A DNA stretch of 64,000 nt from Crotophaga sulcirostris (GCA_013397455.1 VYZB01000270.1:785407-849406); one strand, 5' to 3'; numbered from the stretch's first letter, positions 23,490 to 37,006 are shown. The notes: generated by a model not told the origin, from the letters alone. Program-made: numbers and translations.

Positions 23490-24175
23490 AAGTGCAATTA
23501 CAGGCTGGGTGGAGAATGGATTTGGAGCATCCCTGAGGAGAGGGACCTGAGCGTGCTAACGGATGAGAAGTCCTCTCAGCCCAGAAACCAACCGTATCCT
23601 TGGGCTGCATCCAAGGAAGTGTTTCCAGCAGGTGAGGGCGGGGATTCGGCCCCTCTGCTCAGCTCTGGTGAGACCCCACCTGGAGTGCTGTGTCCAGTTC
23701 TGGAATCCCCAACTCAGATGGACACGGAACTGTTGGAATGGATCCAGAGGAGGCCACGGAGGTGATCCCAGGGCTGGAGGGTCGGCTGAGAGAGTTGGGG
23801 TTGTTCAGCCTGGAGAAAAGAAGGCTCCGAGGAGACCTTGGAGCAGCCTCCCAGTACTGAAAGGGGCTAGAGGAAAGCTGGGGAGGGACTTTTTGGCAAG
23901 GCCTGTTGTGACAGGACAAGGAGTAATGTTTTTTAACTAGGGGAGGATAGATTTAGACTGGATATAAGGAAGACATTTTTTACAGTGAAGGTGGTGAAAC
24001 ACTGGCACAGGTTGTCCAGGAAGGCAGCAGAGGCCCCATCCCTGGAAACGTTCAAGGTCAGGTTGAATGGGGCTCTGAGCAACCTGATCTGGTTGGAGAT
24101 GTCCCTGTTTCTGCAGGGGGGTTGGCCTGGATGACCTGTAAACCTCCCTTCCAGCTCAAAGCATTCTATGATTCT
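23490..24175 (+). mobile_element. CR1 LINE 3' region, sense
   Basis: Begins TTACAGGCTGGGTGGAGAAT, then GAGAGGGACCTGAGCGTGCT, CCCACCTGGAGTGCTGTGTC, GGATAAGG-containing body and terminal CATTCTATGATTCT. The frame is broken. It faces the antisense copy at 22745-23440 head-to-head with about 50 bases between them. Confidence 0.93.
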
Positions 24176-25713
24176 AAAACCAAGACACCTGTGTTTGGGT
24201 GCATTTGCATAAGCACTACATGCGTGGTGGAGGATGGTGAGAGGCACCCTATCCTTTGAGCCATGACCTCGAGCAAGAGCCCACACATGTGGGAATGTTG
24301 TAATTAATCCCTGTGCTAATAATCTGATCTCAGGGTTGTGTATTTGTTTTGGTGATTGCAGCTTTCCCAGTATTTGGCACCTGTGTGGGTGCACTCCCTC
24401 ACCCACTCAGGCTGCACAGGCAGGTGGGACAGGACACATCTCCCAAGCATGAAGGCAGGAGGGGGGAGTTTGCCTCCCTCCCCCAGGCCATGGCAGCTCT
24501 CACTCCATGGGAATTGGTACCCCAGCTGCAGCCCAACATAAAAACCTGTGGAGTCACTACCTACCAGCCCAGGTGGGATGAGCAGCCAGCACTAAGGGAT
24601 GCAACACAGGTGTTGCACAGGTGACAGCAGCTCTCCAGGAGAGCTGCGTCAGCCCTTTAATCACTACAGAGACATTTCAATAATTGCAGTAATTAATCTT
24701 TAATAACTTAACCTCCACAAATATTTTTTTGCACAGTCTGTTGCACATAACTCCGCATGATTGATGATGCTTTACATTCTTATCCAGGTCAAAATTGAGA
24801 ATGGTGCAAGAATTGCCTTTCAAAATGCTGCTTGTGTTGCTCCACCAGCCCAGAGGGTGGGAGGCCTTGGGGGCCACCAGCAGCAGAAGCAGCCTGTGGC
24901 CACTGTGCCCATCCTCCTGGGCCACCATGTGCACTTGCCAGAGGCCTGAAGGTTTTGCTTTGCAGCCTTTGCAATGCTGACAAGGTCTGACAAAGAGCCA
25001 GGGGTTGCTTGGGGGGTGCACAGAGAAGGTTTGGCAGCAGCTGGGCTATTTCTGAAAGCCTGTTTTCCAGGGGAAGCCAGTTATGGATTCTATGATCCTT
25101 TTCCGCAGAGATGCACAGAAAAAAGAAAATTCAGGAAAATTATTAATTATGGGAGACAGCATGTCACTGAGTTTTATCATTTTCAAGATCACAGGAATCA
25201 ACCTGCTGGTGGCAGGGTGATACTGCAGAGTCCCGTGGGAACATGAGTGCTGGTAGAAATGCTGTCCTGCACCCTGGGGCACGTGAGTGGGGATGTGGAG
25301 CAAAAGAAGTGACAGCAACTCCCCAGCACGGCCTTCGAGGTAGGTCTTGAAACACCTTTTCAGAATGTGGTGGTGGAAGAGACTCCAGGAGCCATCCTTA
25401 CCTTGTGTCTTGCTGGATGCATCCCAGAATTGATTAGCAAAGTCTTTAAACATAAGAGGAAGAAATGTCCAATACTGGCAGCACACACAAAGACTCATTT
25501 CTTGCAAGGAACAGTGCAATCATTTCACAGTGACAGAAAGTGTCTCCCAGGCCCTGGGCCTGGCAAACCTCTTTCCCATTTGTCTGGCAGAAAATGTGGT
25601 TGAAAGCATAAAAATAAAGACCTATCACAGTTTGTAGCTGAGCAAAGGAAGAAGAGGAAGAGCGGTCATGGCAGATGAAGACCAAGAAGAGCTTGGTTTT
25701 CTTTCCTGTCCAC
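24176..25713 (-). other. KYAT1 3' UTR and SPOUT1-KYAT1 interval
   Basis: Sequence downstream of the KYAT1 stop on the minus strand. An ATTAAA (TTTAAT on plus at 24699-24704) about 1 kb past the stop is a possible polyadenylation signal. No repeat or gene recognised between this point and the CR1 cluster. Confidence 0.4.
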
Positions 25714-28700
25714 TCAGGGAGTAGTTTTCTCCTGTTTCCATTTTTGCAGTATGTCATTTGCTGCCTTCAGTGTGGCTTCCTCCTAAACAAATACCACAGG
25801 TTTTGTCAGCAGCTTCCAGTCAAATCCCCTTTCTCCTTACTGCAGCCATCATTCCTATAAAAATCCCATTCTCTTTCTGGAGCATCACAAATGCCTCATG
25901 TTCATTCTGAGAGAGGTACGGTGTCTCCAGGGCAGGCGCAGCCACTGGGCTGCTCACTCTGCACCCAGAGGACTCCCTGCCTTGGCCAAGAATTGTGGGA
26001 CACTGATGGAGCAAAGCTTAGGCACATCTCCTGCTCCCAGCTCAGCTCACGTGTCTGCAGGCTGGACCATCTGCTGTGCCACGCTCGGGCTGCAATGCTC
26101 AAGATGCTGTGCATTTCTTGGCATTCATCTCACTAGAACAGCCCTGATTATTACCCCAACCTCACCTTCCTTCCTGCTGCCACGTATCTCACCTTTGCGA
26201 AGCAGAACCGGATGAAATGGTTGTAGTTGTTCTTGTGGGCCTGGCTGTAGAAAGCGGAGAGCGGGATGGCAGCAAGTCCCTGGGAAGGGAAAATACATGG
26301 AGCTGAGGTTGATCCTCTTGGGCTGACGAGCAGCCGGTTGTGCCCCAGCATAGGTGAAGCCATCCGCTCCATGCACACCCCTGCCATGAGCTGCTGGACC
26401 TGGCAGTGCTGTTGTGCTGCTGGTTCCCATTAACACAGCCAGCAGGGAAGGGCACAAACACAGCTGAAAGGGCCAGATGTATTTACCTTGTTCTTGACCA
26501 TCCACTTTGCAAATCTGGAGTCATAGGGCTCATCGGAGTCAGGGACATCTGGGACATCGGATTCTGCAGGAGAAGTACAGCGATGTGGAGGTTTGGGCTG
26601 CTGCTAGGTGCCTCAGCCAAGCCCCAAACCCATGGACTCTGGGAGCTGGGATGGGGAACATACTATTGTCCCTCCCTGTTTTGGTGGTGGCTTATACAGG
26701 TTCCTCCTGTCCCTACTAGTGGTACCGCTCCGAACTGGCTCCCAAACTCAACCCTGCCTGAGAAAATCCTCAGTGTTGACTCACTGAACTTGGAGATGTC
26801 TGCCACCAAGAAGTAGGTGCCCTCGGGGACAATGGGTTTCATCCCCACAGCATCCAGGCTCTGGATCAGCCAGTCTCTCTTCTGCTGCAGCTCCTTAGGC
26901 AGCTGGATGAAGTAGCTGTCTGGATTCCCATAGAGCTCGAGCTCCCTTTGGAAACCCTGAGCCACGGCATCCTGCATGAGAGAGGTACCCAGTGGGGAAA
27001 TAGTCAAGGCTCACTTGAGAACCTGAGTCTTTGCTCAGGTGCAATTCACAGGTGACTAGGGAGCAGGGGGTGACTTCTCACTCCACCAAGCTGAGCTCTC
27101 TGCCTTCAGCCCCTCCAAATGGCCCCTTAGATGTGTCAGTGCAAAATAAGGAATATACCTCAGGCAACCTGGACTCTCCCCTTCCTCCCAGTCATGGGGC
27201 GACTGCAGGGAGAAGGGAAGGAGCCTCTCCAGGGCACTACACATCACCCTGTCTGTGACTTGCAGGTCAGCTGTGGGCAGAAGGACCCCCTCTCACCGCT
27301 GCGCAGGGGACTGGGAATCACAGGGCTGGTTGCAGAGAGTTGCCTTACTTGAGCAACTGTGGCACAGTGGTACACGGAGTTTTGGTGCACAGTACGGAGG
27401 TGCTGCAGCAGCCGGTTGGGTCCCACGACCCAGCCCACCTGTGGAGAAGAGAGGAGGAAGGTGGTAAGTCTCTTGGTACCCGCTCAGGCTCCCCTTTATT
27501 TGCCTGCACTGGCCTCATTGCATTTTCCAGACAGGGCTATTGTAAAGCAGCTTTGGTGCTTTCAGAGCCTGAGGTTCAAAGCCAAGTGTGTGGCAGCAGT
27601 GACCCCAGCACCACACTAAGGCAATGGGACCCAGGCCCTGGAGCAAAGGGACAGGGATGGGGAGGACAAGAGATGCCACAGAGGGAAATTCACCTTCCAT
27701 CCAGTGGCACTGAAGGTTTTCCCAGCACTCCCGATGATCACGGTGCGGTCCCACATCCCTGGCAAGCTGGCTGGTAGTGAAACAAGAGAGAAACACAGAT
27801 GACAGAGCTCATCTGTGCTGCATTAATAACATGGTGGTAACACTATAACTCATGATGGCTTTTTGTGTTCACAGTACATCTTTCACCCGGAGGAGCCTCA
27901 AAACATATCCCAAGCAGGCAGCCAGGTTTCTCAAGAGCACCTCTTTGTAATTGTTTTCATATGCATGTACCCAGCCCCAGAGGCTTCCAGAGGTGCCAGG
28001 CACCATCACCCTGCAACAAGGTGATTGCATGTTACCGCTACAGGAAGAACAGGCCTCTGAAATCATGTTGAAATGGGTATCCCAAAATTAGAGACACCCT
28101 GAAAACTGTAGTTTTACAAAGTGTGGGGAATAAAAATCCAATTTCTCTGGAGCCAAAGGGCTCTTTGCTCTGGATTTCACCTGTGAAGCCAGGTCTCCAT
28201 TTCCTCTGACTGGTTCTGGAAGTCAGGGCTCCAGTTTAAGGCTTGGTTTGGAGGTTGAGACTGAAGTGCAGCAAAATACCTCCAATGGGGATACATGTCT
28301 GCCCAAGTTGTGCATGCAAGCAGGCCAGAGAACTTCCAAGGGACCCCAGATAAATCACCAGCTCTTTCCCTGAAGTTGCTGTACCCAGAGAAGACACCCG
28401 AGCTCAGCCAAGCCGATCTCCGTACCGATGCGGATGTGCTCCTTCCCATCATAGACCAGCCACTCGTACACCTCATCGCTGACGCACAGGACATCGTGCT
28501 TCACACACAGGTCTGCAATGAGCTCCAGCTCCCCTCGGCTGAACACCTGCAGAAGACAGGGAGTGGAGCAGAGGTGCAGCAGAAGCATTTCTGAGCCCCT
28601 GCCCATCCCCACCCCTCTGCAAAGGCTGCACACCCTGCCCTGCCTGCACCACTTACCCAGCCAGGCTGGGTAGGAGCTGGCTGCAGTGGTCTAACAGGTC

Positions 28701-31051
28701 AAAGCCACTGCTGGCTCAAAAGACCAGGCTTAAAAACACCAGAGGAGTGAGCTCAGCGTGCGGTGCTGCCACAGCCCCTGTTTCCCTTGTGTACAAAGAT
28801 GGACAAGCCACTGCTAACGCTGCAAATGTGGCCAGCCACAGCAAGGCCAGAGGTGTTACCTTGCCCAGAGGGTTGTTGGGTGAGTTCAGGACAATGGCTT
28901 TTGTCCTTTCACTGAATTTAGAAGCCAGTTCAGCTGGGTCCAGCTGCCAGTCTGCACTAGACATCAGTTTTCCATCTTTTGGATCTTTCTAGAGAGAACA
29001 GAGGGGAATCTCAGCTTGCTTTGCTACCTCTGCACTTTGCTTACCACTCACCTCTTTGCTCACTTTGCTATTGACTCTTCCTTCCTCAACAGCTTTGCTC
29101 CAACCCACTCACCGGTCTCAGTGGGACAAACACAGGTGTCCCACCAGCCATTTTCACCATTGGCTCATAGCAGTCGAAGAAGGGCTCAATGATTATCACC
29201 TGGAAGAATGGGACATGTCAGTGCCCTCCTGGCTCTGATCACGCCTTCCCTGATGGGTGCAGAGCAATGGGAGGGACAGGAAATTTTAATCCCTGAATTA
29301 CTGTAAGGAGAACATGCACTGCCCGTAGGCAGTGACAGGGAAGAACACCACCACTCAGGGCAAAAAGGTTATTTTGGCTTATGCAGAAATGAGACCATGG
29401 CCTGTAGAAGATTATTTGTCTTCCTTTGAAAGTTCAGACACTGGAGAATGGGGATAAAACCATTTCTGCTTTGGAAAAGGACAATGAAAGTCAGCCTGCA
29501 GCTACGGGCAGACCCACAGTCAGGAAGGGCTCTCCTAGGGGAAGGCTGCCTGTGCAACAAGCCCAAATATTTGGTTACCTCATCTCCTTCATCAATGAAA
29601 GCCTGGAAGCAGCAGAAAAGAGCCTGGTATGCCCCCACAGTCACCATCACATTGGTCATAGGATCCAGGTCTCGTCCAAGCAGTTTCCCAAAAAAGCGGG
29701 CTAGGATCTTCACCAGAGGTGGGTGGCCCTGTGGAGTGAGAGGGCAGGGTGGGAACTGGGTTGTAGAAGCCTCCTGAAACATGGATGAGCCCTTGGAAGG
29801 AGTCTGGGCAGCCAAGCTTTGTTTATTGCTGCCATGAAGCAGCCAAGGCTTTGGGGAGTGAGGGGGGTATTGCTGAGGAGGGGGTTCTGTCCACGCACGA
29901 AGGCACGGGTGTACTGGTGCAGCATGTGGCTCTCCCCACTGAGGGCTCTCACAAACGCCTCCTTCAGAAAATCCGGTGGGGGGAAGTCTGGGAAGCCCTG
30001 GCCCAGGTTCACTGTGGAGTAGGTGGCAGCCAGCTTTACAAACTCCACCCTGAAAAGAAGAAAGAGAGAGAAAGGAAAAAAAAATGCTTGTGCATTTACA
30101 AAGGGTCTGGACAGCGGGCTGGCACCAGCTCTGCTTGCCAGCATCCCTTTGGAAGTGAGCAAGGTTGGTGTCCCACCTGTGGAGCCATCCTGCTGCTCAC
30201 AGGTGGACAGGACCAAACGTTGGTCATTTCGGACCCATTTCAATTAAAATGAGGATGACACGATTGTACTGGGGGGGTGGGTTTAATTTGTTTTCAAAGG
30301 AAAGAGCCATTGTGCTGTCTGAGTGTGTGTGTGGCTGCAGCTGAAGCCACGCACCACTGCTGATCAGACCAGACCAAGCAGGAGAGGTCTCAGAGGCTTT
30401 CAAATTCATATCAGTTCTGCAAAATTTAGCATCTAGACACCATGAAGGCCTCTGCAGAGGCAAAGACAGGCTGAATTCCACGCTTGTCTCATACAAGAGC
30501 TGTCACAACGACAGTCTGCAGCTTGAAACCAGGCACAGCAGGGCTTTGAGGAAAGCCCATTTGCATCTCCTCTTCAAGCGAGCTGTTTGCCCAGTGCCCT
30601 TTGCCTGCCTCTCTGCTTGCAGTGCCCTACGTTGGGCTTGAAGCAGACACTGAAGCCAGTGTGCTGCAATGACTTGGCTCAGATTTAGGTGCTGCTGGGA
30701 TCATTCCAGTGGATGGGCTGGATGGAGCACAGTGCACTACAAGGTGCTCCCACCAGCCTTCCCACAGGATGGTGCAGGACACCTGGTATGGCATAAAGTG
30801 TAAGCAATGGGTACAGAGCTGAGACAAGGTAAAGTCTCCTGGGACAAACCTGCCCTGATGTGCTTCCTACACAAATGCAAGGTAGCCAAAGGAGACTGTG
30901 CTGTCCTGTGCTGTGTGGCTGCAGTGGTTTCTCTCTGGTGTTAGGCCACCTAAAACTATAACTACCACCAGGATAAACCAAATATTCTCTTAACTCACCA
31001 GATATTCTTATCTATCCCCTCCAGCCTCCGAGCTTGCACTGGCCTTGACAT
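25714..31051 (-). CDS. KYAT1: KYAT1 (CCBL1), kynurenine aminotransferase 1 / cysteine-S-conjugate beta-lyase
   Basis: PLP-dependent class I aminotransferase: converts kynurenine to kynurenic acid, transaminates glutamine and aromatic amino acids, and cleaves cysteine S-conjugates. Complete coding sequence in 12 exons, transcript order: 31051-30999, 30049-29899, 29728-29579, 29199-29113, 28988-28860, 28546-28426, 27770-27694, 27438-27349, 26971-26785, 26563-26487, 26279-26193 and 25782-25714 (TGA). Total 1278 bases, 425 residues, against 422 in human. The PLP lysine is K248 in [23 protein letters not shown] supplies the cofactor-ring Asn, SDEVYEW the Asp and Tyr, and [10 protein letters not shown] the carboxylate-binding Arg. 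Trp18 and HQYTRAF are also kept. No targeting peptide is apparent, suggesting a cytosolic form. The donor after HQYTRAF (TTC|GTGCGT) is weak but phase-consistent. Exon 31051 has an acceptor at 31058, so leader exons lie upstream. Confidence 0.97.
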
Positions 31052-31057
31052 TTTTGC

Positions 31058-34000
31058 CTGCAAAGAGAGAGAAAGAGGGTGAATTTAAAGCTTTTTCTAA
31101 TGGTAACAAAGGGGGCGTGGCCTCCCCAGGTATGTTTTTCCCAATATAAGGTGTGGCCTTTAGTATTGCTCCATGGGTTGTTGCTGACCCTAGAGCGGTA
31201 ACACTGATGCAGTGGCTCCTGGAAGAAGCTTCACACACTTTTTCTGAGAGATCAAACAGACAAGAGCTGGCAGAGGAGGATGTTTCATTTACAAGTTTCA
31301 ACAAGAACTGAGAAAACAGATGAACAAAAGTAGCGTGTAAACACTCACTGGGGTGTTGGCAATGACTTAAACCTCACTTTCAGTTGCGATAAATCATGGG
31401 GCAACCAAGCTCAGCTAAGCTGTAAGAGCTTGGCCAATGACCTCAGGCTTTTGCCTTCCATAGCTTTTCTTGTCCTCCATTGGAAGGACCATCTTGTTCT
31501 CCACAGGCCACAAAATATCCCCTTTTCCTAGGAGAAAAAACATCCTTATTCCACACTGCTCTAAAGAGTAGTAGAAAGTAGTACTTCCTCCTTAGTCCTC
31601 CTGTCCCCTTGGTAAAGGGAGTTTCCTAGATCCTAACCAAAACACTGGTTTCTGCACCTAAAGTTCATGGCAAGATCAGGCAGCAGCCGGGTACAGTCAG
31701 GAGGGAACAGCACACAGGTCAGTCTGATGTACGGAGACACCAAAGTACCGTTCACCTGACTGGTATCTAATTTCCATGTGCATCATGGCCAGGGAGGGTG
31801 CAAAGAAGGACAGCAGGAAACATTGAGAGCAAAATCTTCCTTTCAGTTGGATAAGCACGGTGGGAGAAAGTAGGATGTGCTTGATGAGGAATTTATCAGG
31901 AGGAAGATGAAATGCGGCAAAGGCAGAATTTAATAACTCAACAGCACAGGGAAAAGGCAACCAGACAGTGAAGGGGCTAGAAAGCAGAGGCAAACGATGC
32001 TCAATGCACCAAGAAAAGCCAGCGTGGGGATGTGAGGACGGCATCTCTGAAGCAATGAGTCAAGAAAATGATTGTCACCACAGCAAATAAAATACATTTG
32101 ACCAGGGATGTGAGAGCAGTTGATATGTAAGCTGCAGAGCTGGGATGTGAGGAGACAGGGTCTGTGCTCTGCTGTGCTGGGATGCTGGTGGGGATACCAG
32201 GCCAGCCCCCCTCCCCAGGCTCAGCTGTAGCAGTGATTCCCCACTTACCTGCTCACCTTTGCTGTTCCCAGAGGGCTGCACCAAGAATTTAAAAATTGCC
32301 CCAATGATACACAAATGATTTTGCGTTGAGGTCTTCGGATTTTTATACAGCTTCACCCCTTACTAGAGATCTTTGCAAAGAACTTGCTGAGGAGCCCTGT
32401 GTTTCAGAGGGCACCAGGTGGACTCTGTGCTCCCCGTGGTGCCAGGCAGGCAGCCAAGGGCGAGCAGAAGTCGCTGCCTCCCTGGGCTGAGAGGACACCC
32501 ACTCCTCTCCCCCAGCCCCCTTCCTTGCTCTTTCTGCACAAGTTCATGGATATTACAGTCAACAAGACCTGGTGTCTGAGGTGATTTTGGTGGGAACAGA
32601 AGGATTCACGGTTTGGGAAGCAGAAGACAACTGGAGGTGATAGACTAACAGCTCCAGCACTGTTGTCTTGTGGTGGGGCTGCTGCTGGCCACAGTTCAGA
32701 GAATTAACCAGCATTGGCAAGTGTGATGAGGGTCAGGGGGAAGAAGGTGCTTTAAGCCTAGAAATTCCCAGTTCTGAGGAAAGGCCCTGCCTCCTCCAGC
32801 CCCTTCAGGAAGGGAAATGACAGATACTTTCTTCTTTTGATGTCCCATCCCATCCCCAGCCTGTGTAATGCTACCATGGGCAGCTGTTCCTCATGTTGGA
32901 GAGCAACACAGGCTCGGGGCGAAGGAGCCCCCAGATCTGTTTCAGTCTGTGCTGCTTCCCAAACCAAACGATGTGTTTCTCCATTTGCAATGTACCTGGC
33001 AGGCAGACAGGATAGCTGAGTACAAATGTAGAAGATTTAGCAGCCACAACACTTTACCCCTGACTCCCTGCCACACGTGGTTTCCCTGCTCTGCATTTTT
33101 GTATCTCCAAGAGGGATGCTGATACTTCCCAAGTACTTTGCAACTTGAGAGGCTTTAAGCAGAAGAGACCTTCAGGCAAGGCAACCTGACAACCAGTGAG
33201 CTTTCTTCTGTATAAAGAATAATCTCTTGCTTATGAGATGCTCCCTTTAATCAGGCTACCTGGAAATAAGCACATACAGAGGAGATTGCACCAGTGTGGC
33301 TTTTCCTGACGTGCACTGTCTGCCATTGCTCCCAAGGATAGCTCCTGGGCTGTGAGCTCCCCCAGGCTCCCCCCTGCTGCAGCCTGAGCCAGGGACCAGG
33401 CTGCAGGCCAGGAACAGTCACACTGGGCACCCAGTACCTTGCTAGAGTATGAGCTGTATCCAGCGCTGCTCTTCCTCTCCAGCAAGAAGTGATGCAGAGA
33501 TGGTCTTGCTCTCCTGAGCATGCTATGGCTCCTGCTGTCCCAGTCCTGCGGGCACAGACCTGCATTTGCCCCAGAGACAAAGCAGAGGGGTGAGGAAATT
33601 GCTCCACTGCTGCAGGGGTAAAGCAAAGGCTCTGTGTACCTGGGGAAAACGCAAGTTAAGACTCAAAGCTGACGTTATTCTGCCACAGAAAGGGAAAACA
33701 AGCTGCTCTGTGTGTTACCATTACAATGTCAAACAGTGCTGGGACTGTACTTTGTGCTCATGACACACACAAAGTCAGGATCACAACCATGGCTTCTGTC
33801 TCCTCTCTCCAGTTATAGGCTCACCCCACTTTCCTCTGCAGTGGAAGTAGCAGTACAGACACCACAAAAAAAAATGCATCCTCTGGGAATTCAATATTCA
33901 ACATCAGCTTCCCACCCAGTTCCATTGATCCAGCTCTCTCTCCCCTCTGCCCTTCCTCCCTGCAGCATCTCCACCTTCCTCACTGGTGGAGCTATGCTTT

Positions 34001-36572
34001 GGCAGGGCTGTTTGGACTCCCTGCCTCTTGGGGCTGGGAAGTGAAACAAGGGGCCTTAGGGATGGTCACTGGGCAAACCTCCTCCACTCTTCCTTATCCT
34101 TCATGTTCTTAACGTTGAAAAATAAAATCAAAGCAAGAGCACTGCTGGTTTTGAGGATCTCTGACCTCTCAGCTGCTGCAACTCCATGCTGTTTAGTCCC
34201 AAGATTTATGTTGATTAACAAGATGTCAGTTTCAAAGTGATTTTGTTGTTTACCTTTCTTTCAAGGCCCCAAACAAATTAATTTCTGTGTCTGATGCAGC
34301 CTGCTCCTTCACCTCAGGGGCCCTCAGATATCCTACAACATCGCTTAAACATGCAGGATTTAAGCTAAAACAAGTTAATGTTTCTTCAGGTACTTGAGAT
34401 AAAAGCAGTGAATCTGGAGGATTTATGCACCCTCATTTTGACCAGCTGTGGATTAATTAACTACCCAGCTGCCAAAAATTAATTAAAAACAGGTTTGAAG
34501 CTGGCCAGCCCACAGGTAAGTTCCTGGTATTGCTGGGTGCACTTCCCATCCTTACAGGCAGGACTTGTTCCCTCTGTTTGCATTTCATGTCATTTCTAAT
34601 AGAAATGCAAAGCAGCTCTCAGCTGAGACCAGTGGGATTTTCCATCTCTTTGCCCAGGTGGGAAGAAACAGTACAATTTATGGAAAAATGGGAAGCCACA
34701 GCTCAGTATTGCTCAGGATTGCAAAACACCCACCTTGTTCTCTGTGTGGGGGACAGGTATTGAGATGGGGCGACGCTGCTTTGGGATGCAAAGCAAAGGA
34801 GTACTGGTATGAGGAGATTTATACAGCAGGTGACAAAACAAAAGTATGGCTTTGAAAGGGCTTCAGCAGGTTACAGAAAACTATGGAGCTGGTGTGAGTG
34901 CACAAGGATCTTGCAAAGAGCTAGTGTCCTGGTGCTGCTCCCAGTGGGATCAGATGACTGGGACTAGGGCAGAGGCATCTGCCTCATCTCCCCAGCCCTG
35001 GACAACATTTTGGAGCAGGGCCAGCCACCAGAGAGTCAAAAAACCTGGGAAAGGCTCAGGGAGCCTCTCACCTGCTTGGGCACTTCAGGCTGTGCTGAAC
35101 GTACGTTCCCTGCAAGGGAGCTGGGGCACCTCTCGCCGTGGCAGGGTGCACAGTTCAGAGCACAGAGAGGGTTTTGGAGGTGACAGCAGGAAGGTCACTG
35201 CAGGGACTGGTCACTCACCACCTCCTGCCCCCCAGCCTGCAGGCACCAGCGGTCTCCTCTGTCCTGGTGCTCCCGAAGCACCTCTGCGGTTCTGGCAAGC
35301 CTGGCCGCTCACAGGGCTCTTGGAACAAAACCTGTCACACCATGGGCGTGAAGCCACAGCAGGAGAACACACAAATACAGCAGCAGCCAGCAAGCGTACG
35401 CATGGAGGCACAAGGCAGCTCCCAGAAGGGACGGTGGGGGTTAAAACTGACTTACATCAAGCTGGGCCGCGCTGCTTTAAGCTGGGAAGGCCTGGCACAA
35501 CTGCCTAGGCTGCATCTGCACTCATGCCGCTCTCTCCCTGTCTCTGAAATGCTTCATCTGCAGCTGGGACTTCCTGGGAGGAGTCAGAGAGGCTGCAGGA
35601 AAGCAGGAGTCGAGCTACAACAGTGATGGGGAGAATGGTACCGGAGAACAGGAGAGCTCGGATGGCTCTCGGAAGCACCAGGGGAGAAGAGGGCTTTTGG
35701 GAGCAAGTTCCTTCTTCCCAGAAGCTTGGAGCCAGAGCTGCCAAAGGGTTTTGGCTGCCTGGGAAAAAAATCTCAGCATATTGTTCAGATGGAGGCTCGT
35801 ACTGCCATCGTTATAACAGGATCAGTTCTGCGGCCTGGCTGTAATTACTTTGGCATGGCAATGGCTAGGAATTTTCCTCTGAGTGAAGCCTTCAGTCATT
35901 CTGGAAAATGATTTTTTAAGTCAATTAGACACTCTCAAAAACTTCACCTTGAAGGTTTAAGATTATTAAAGAGAGTGAGTCACAGATATAGCAGGTGAAG
36001 TCATCAAGGTTAGGTTCATCAGAAGATAATGACCTACTGTTACCATACAACCTAAAGTGGGATCCTGCAGCACTGTTGGACCCCTGTGCTGTGCATGGGC
36101 AGGGAGAGAGCAGCCTCAGGGGGATTTCAGTGTATGGGTGCAGGAGCCAAACTCCTCATCAGTCACTTGAGATGTGACAGTTGCTTAAATGAGGCACAGA
36201 GAGCAAATTGCCCTCTCCTGACTTCCCTCTTTCTTTTGTGACAGAGCCTTACATGCACCTATGAATCAGGTCATGGAGGTCTCCTGAGTGAGTAATTACT
36301 ATTACTGTCTCCCTTTCACAATAGGAAAGAGTGAGCCACAGAGAAAGGAAGTGGCTGACATCCGCTGTGCCAAAATCTCTGAATCCTAACGTGACATCCA
36401 GCTGCTGGGCTCACAGCATCTCTGCCGTGACTCAGTGGGAGGGAACGTCTGTGCAGGCAGATGCAAACTCTTGGGTTTTCTAAACTTCCATTTAACTCCC
36501 ACAGTGAAACAAACAGATGGAAGGAAAAATGCGTTTGCTTCTGCAAGAAGTGTCCTGAGATGGTCATTGGAG
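31058..36572 (-). other. KYAT1 5' intron/leader region, no coding exon recognised
   Basis: About 5.5 kb between the first coding exon of KYAT1 and the CpG promoter. Frames are short and unrecognised. On the minus strand a strong consensus donor, CAG|GTAAGT, at 32249/32248 could end an untranslated leader exon, but I cannot place its acceptor or start. Close upstream of the coding exon lies a GC box (GGGGGCGTGGCC on plus near 31112). Confidence 0.45.
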
Positions 36573-37006
36573 ATGATTTGAGGCCTGGAATACCTCCTCC
36601 ATGAAAAGAGGCTGAGAGAATTGGTGGTGTTCAGCCTGGAGAAGAGAAGACTCCAAGGAGACCTTATTGCAGCCTTTCATCACTTAAAGGGTGCTGAGAA
36701 GAAAGATGGGGAGAAGCTTCTTGGCAAGTCATGTAGCAATAAAATGAGGGGGAACAGTTTGAAGCTGAAAGAGGGGAGATTGAGATGAGATCTTGGGAAG
36801 AAATGCTTTCCTGTGAGGGGGCAGAGACCCTGGCCCAGGTTGCCCAGAGCAGTGGTGGCTGCCCCATCCCTGGAGGTGTTCAAGGCCAGGCTGGATGGGG
36901 CTTTGAGCCCCCTGATCCAGTGGGAGGTGTCCCTGCCCATGGCAGGGGATTGGAACTGGATGGGCTTTGAGGCCCCTTCCAACCCAAACCATTCTATGAT
37001 CCCATG
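36573..37006 (+). mobile_element. CR1 LINE 3' region, sense
   Basis: Landmarks: GAGAATTGGTGGTGTTCAGC, GACTCCAAGGAGACCTTATT, CCATCCCTGGAGGTGTTCAA, GGGAGGTGTCCCTGCCCATG and terminal CCATTCTATGATCCC. The copy ends within about 40 bases of the KYAT1/LRRC8A CpG region. Confidence 0.93.

Noticed and set aside
31112..31152. GGGGGCGTGGCC plus CCAATATAAGG as an alternative promoter of KYAT1 near its first coding exon
   Set aside because: The CArG-like core has seven A/T bases instead of six. Without transcript starts the motifs are too weak to list as a promoter.
33231..33626. 118- and 131-codon minus-strand frames upstream of KYAT1
   Set aside because: Composition is low-information, the two frames overlap each other, and neither resembles a known protein.
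34846..35508. 220-codon plus-strand frame between KYAT1 and LRRC8A
   Set aside because: No recognisable domain, Gly/Ser/Gln-rich composition and no flanking splice or promoter signals. Probably a chance frame in GC-rich DNA.
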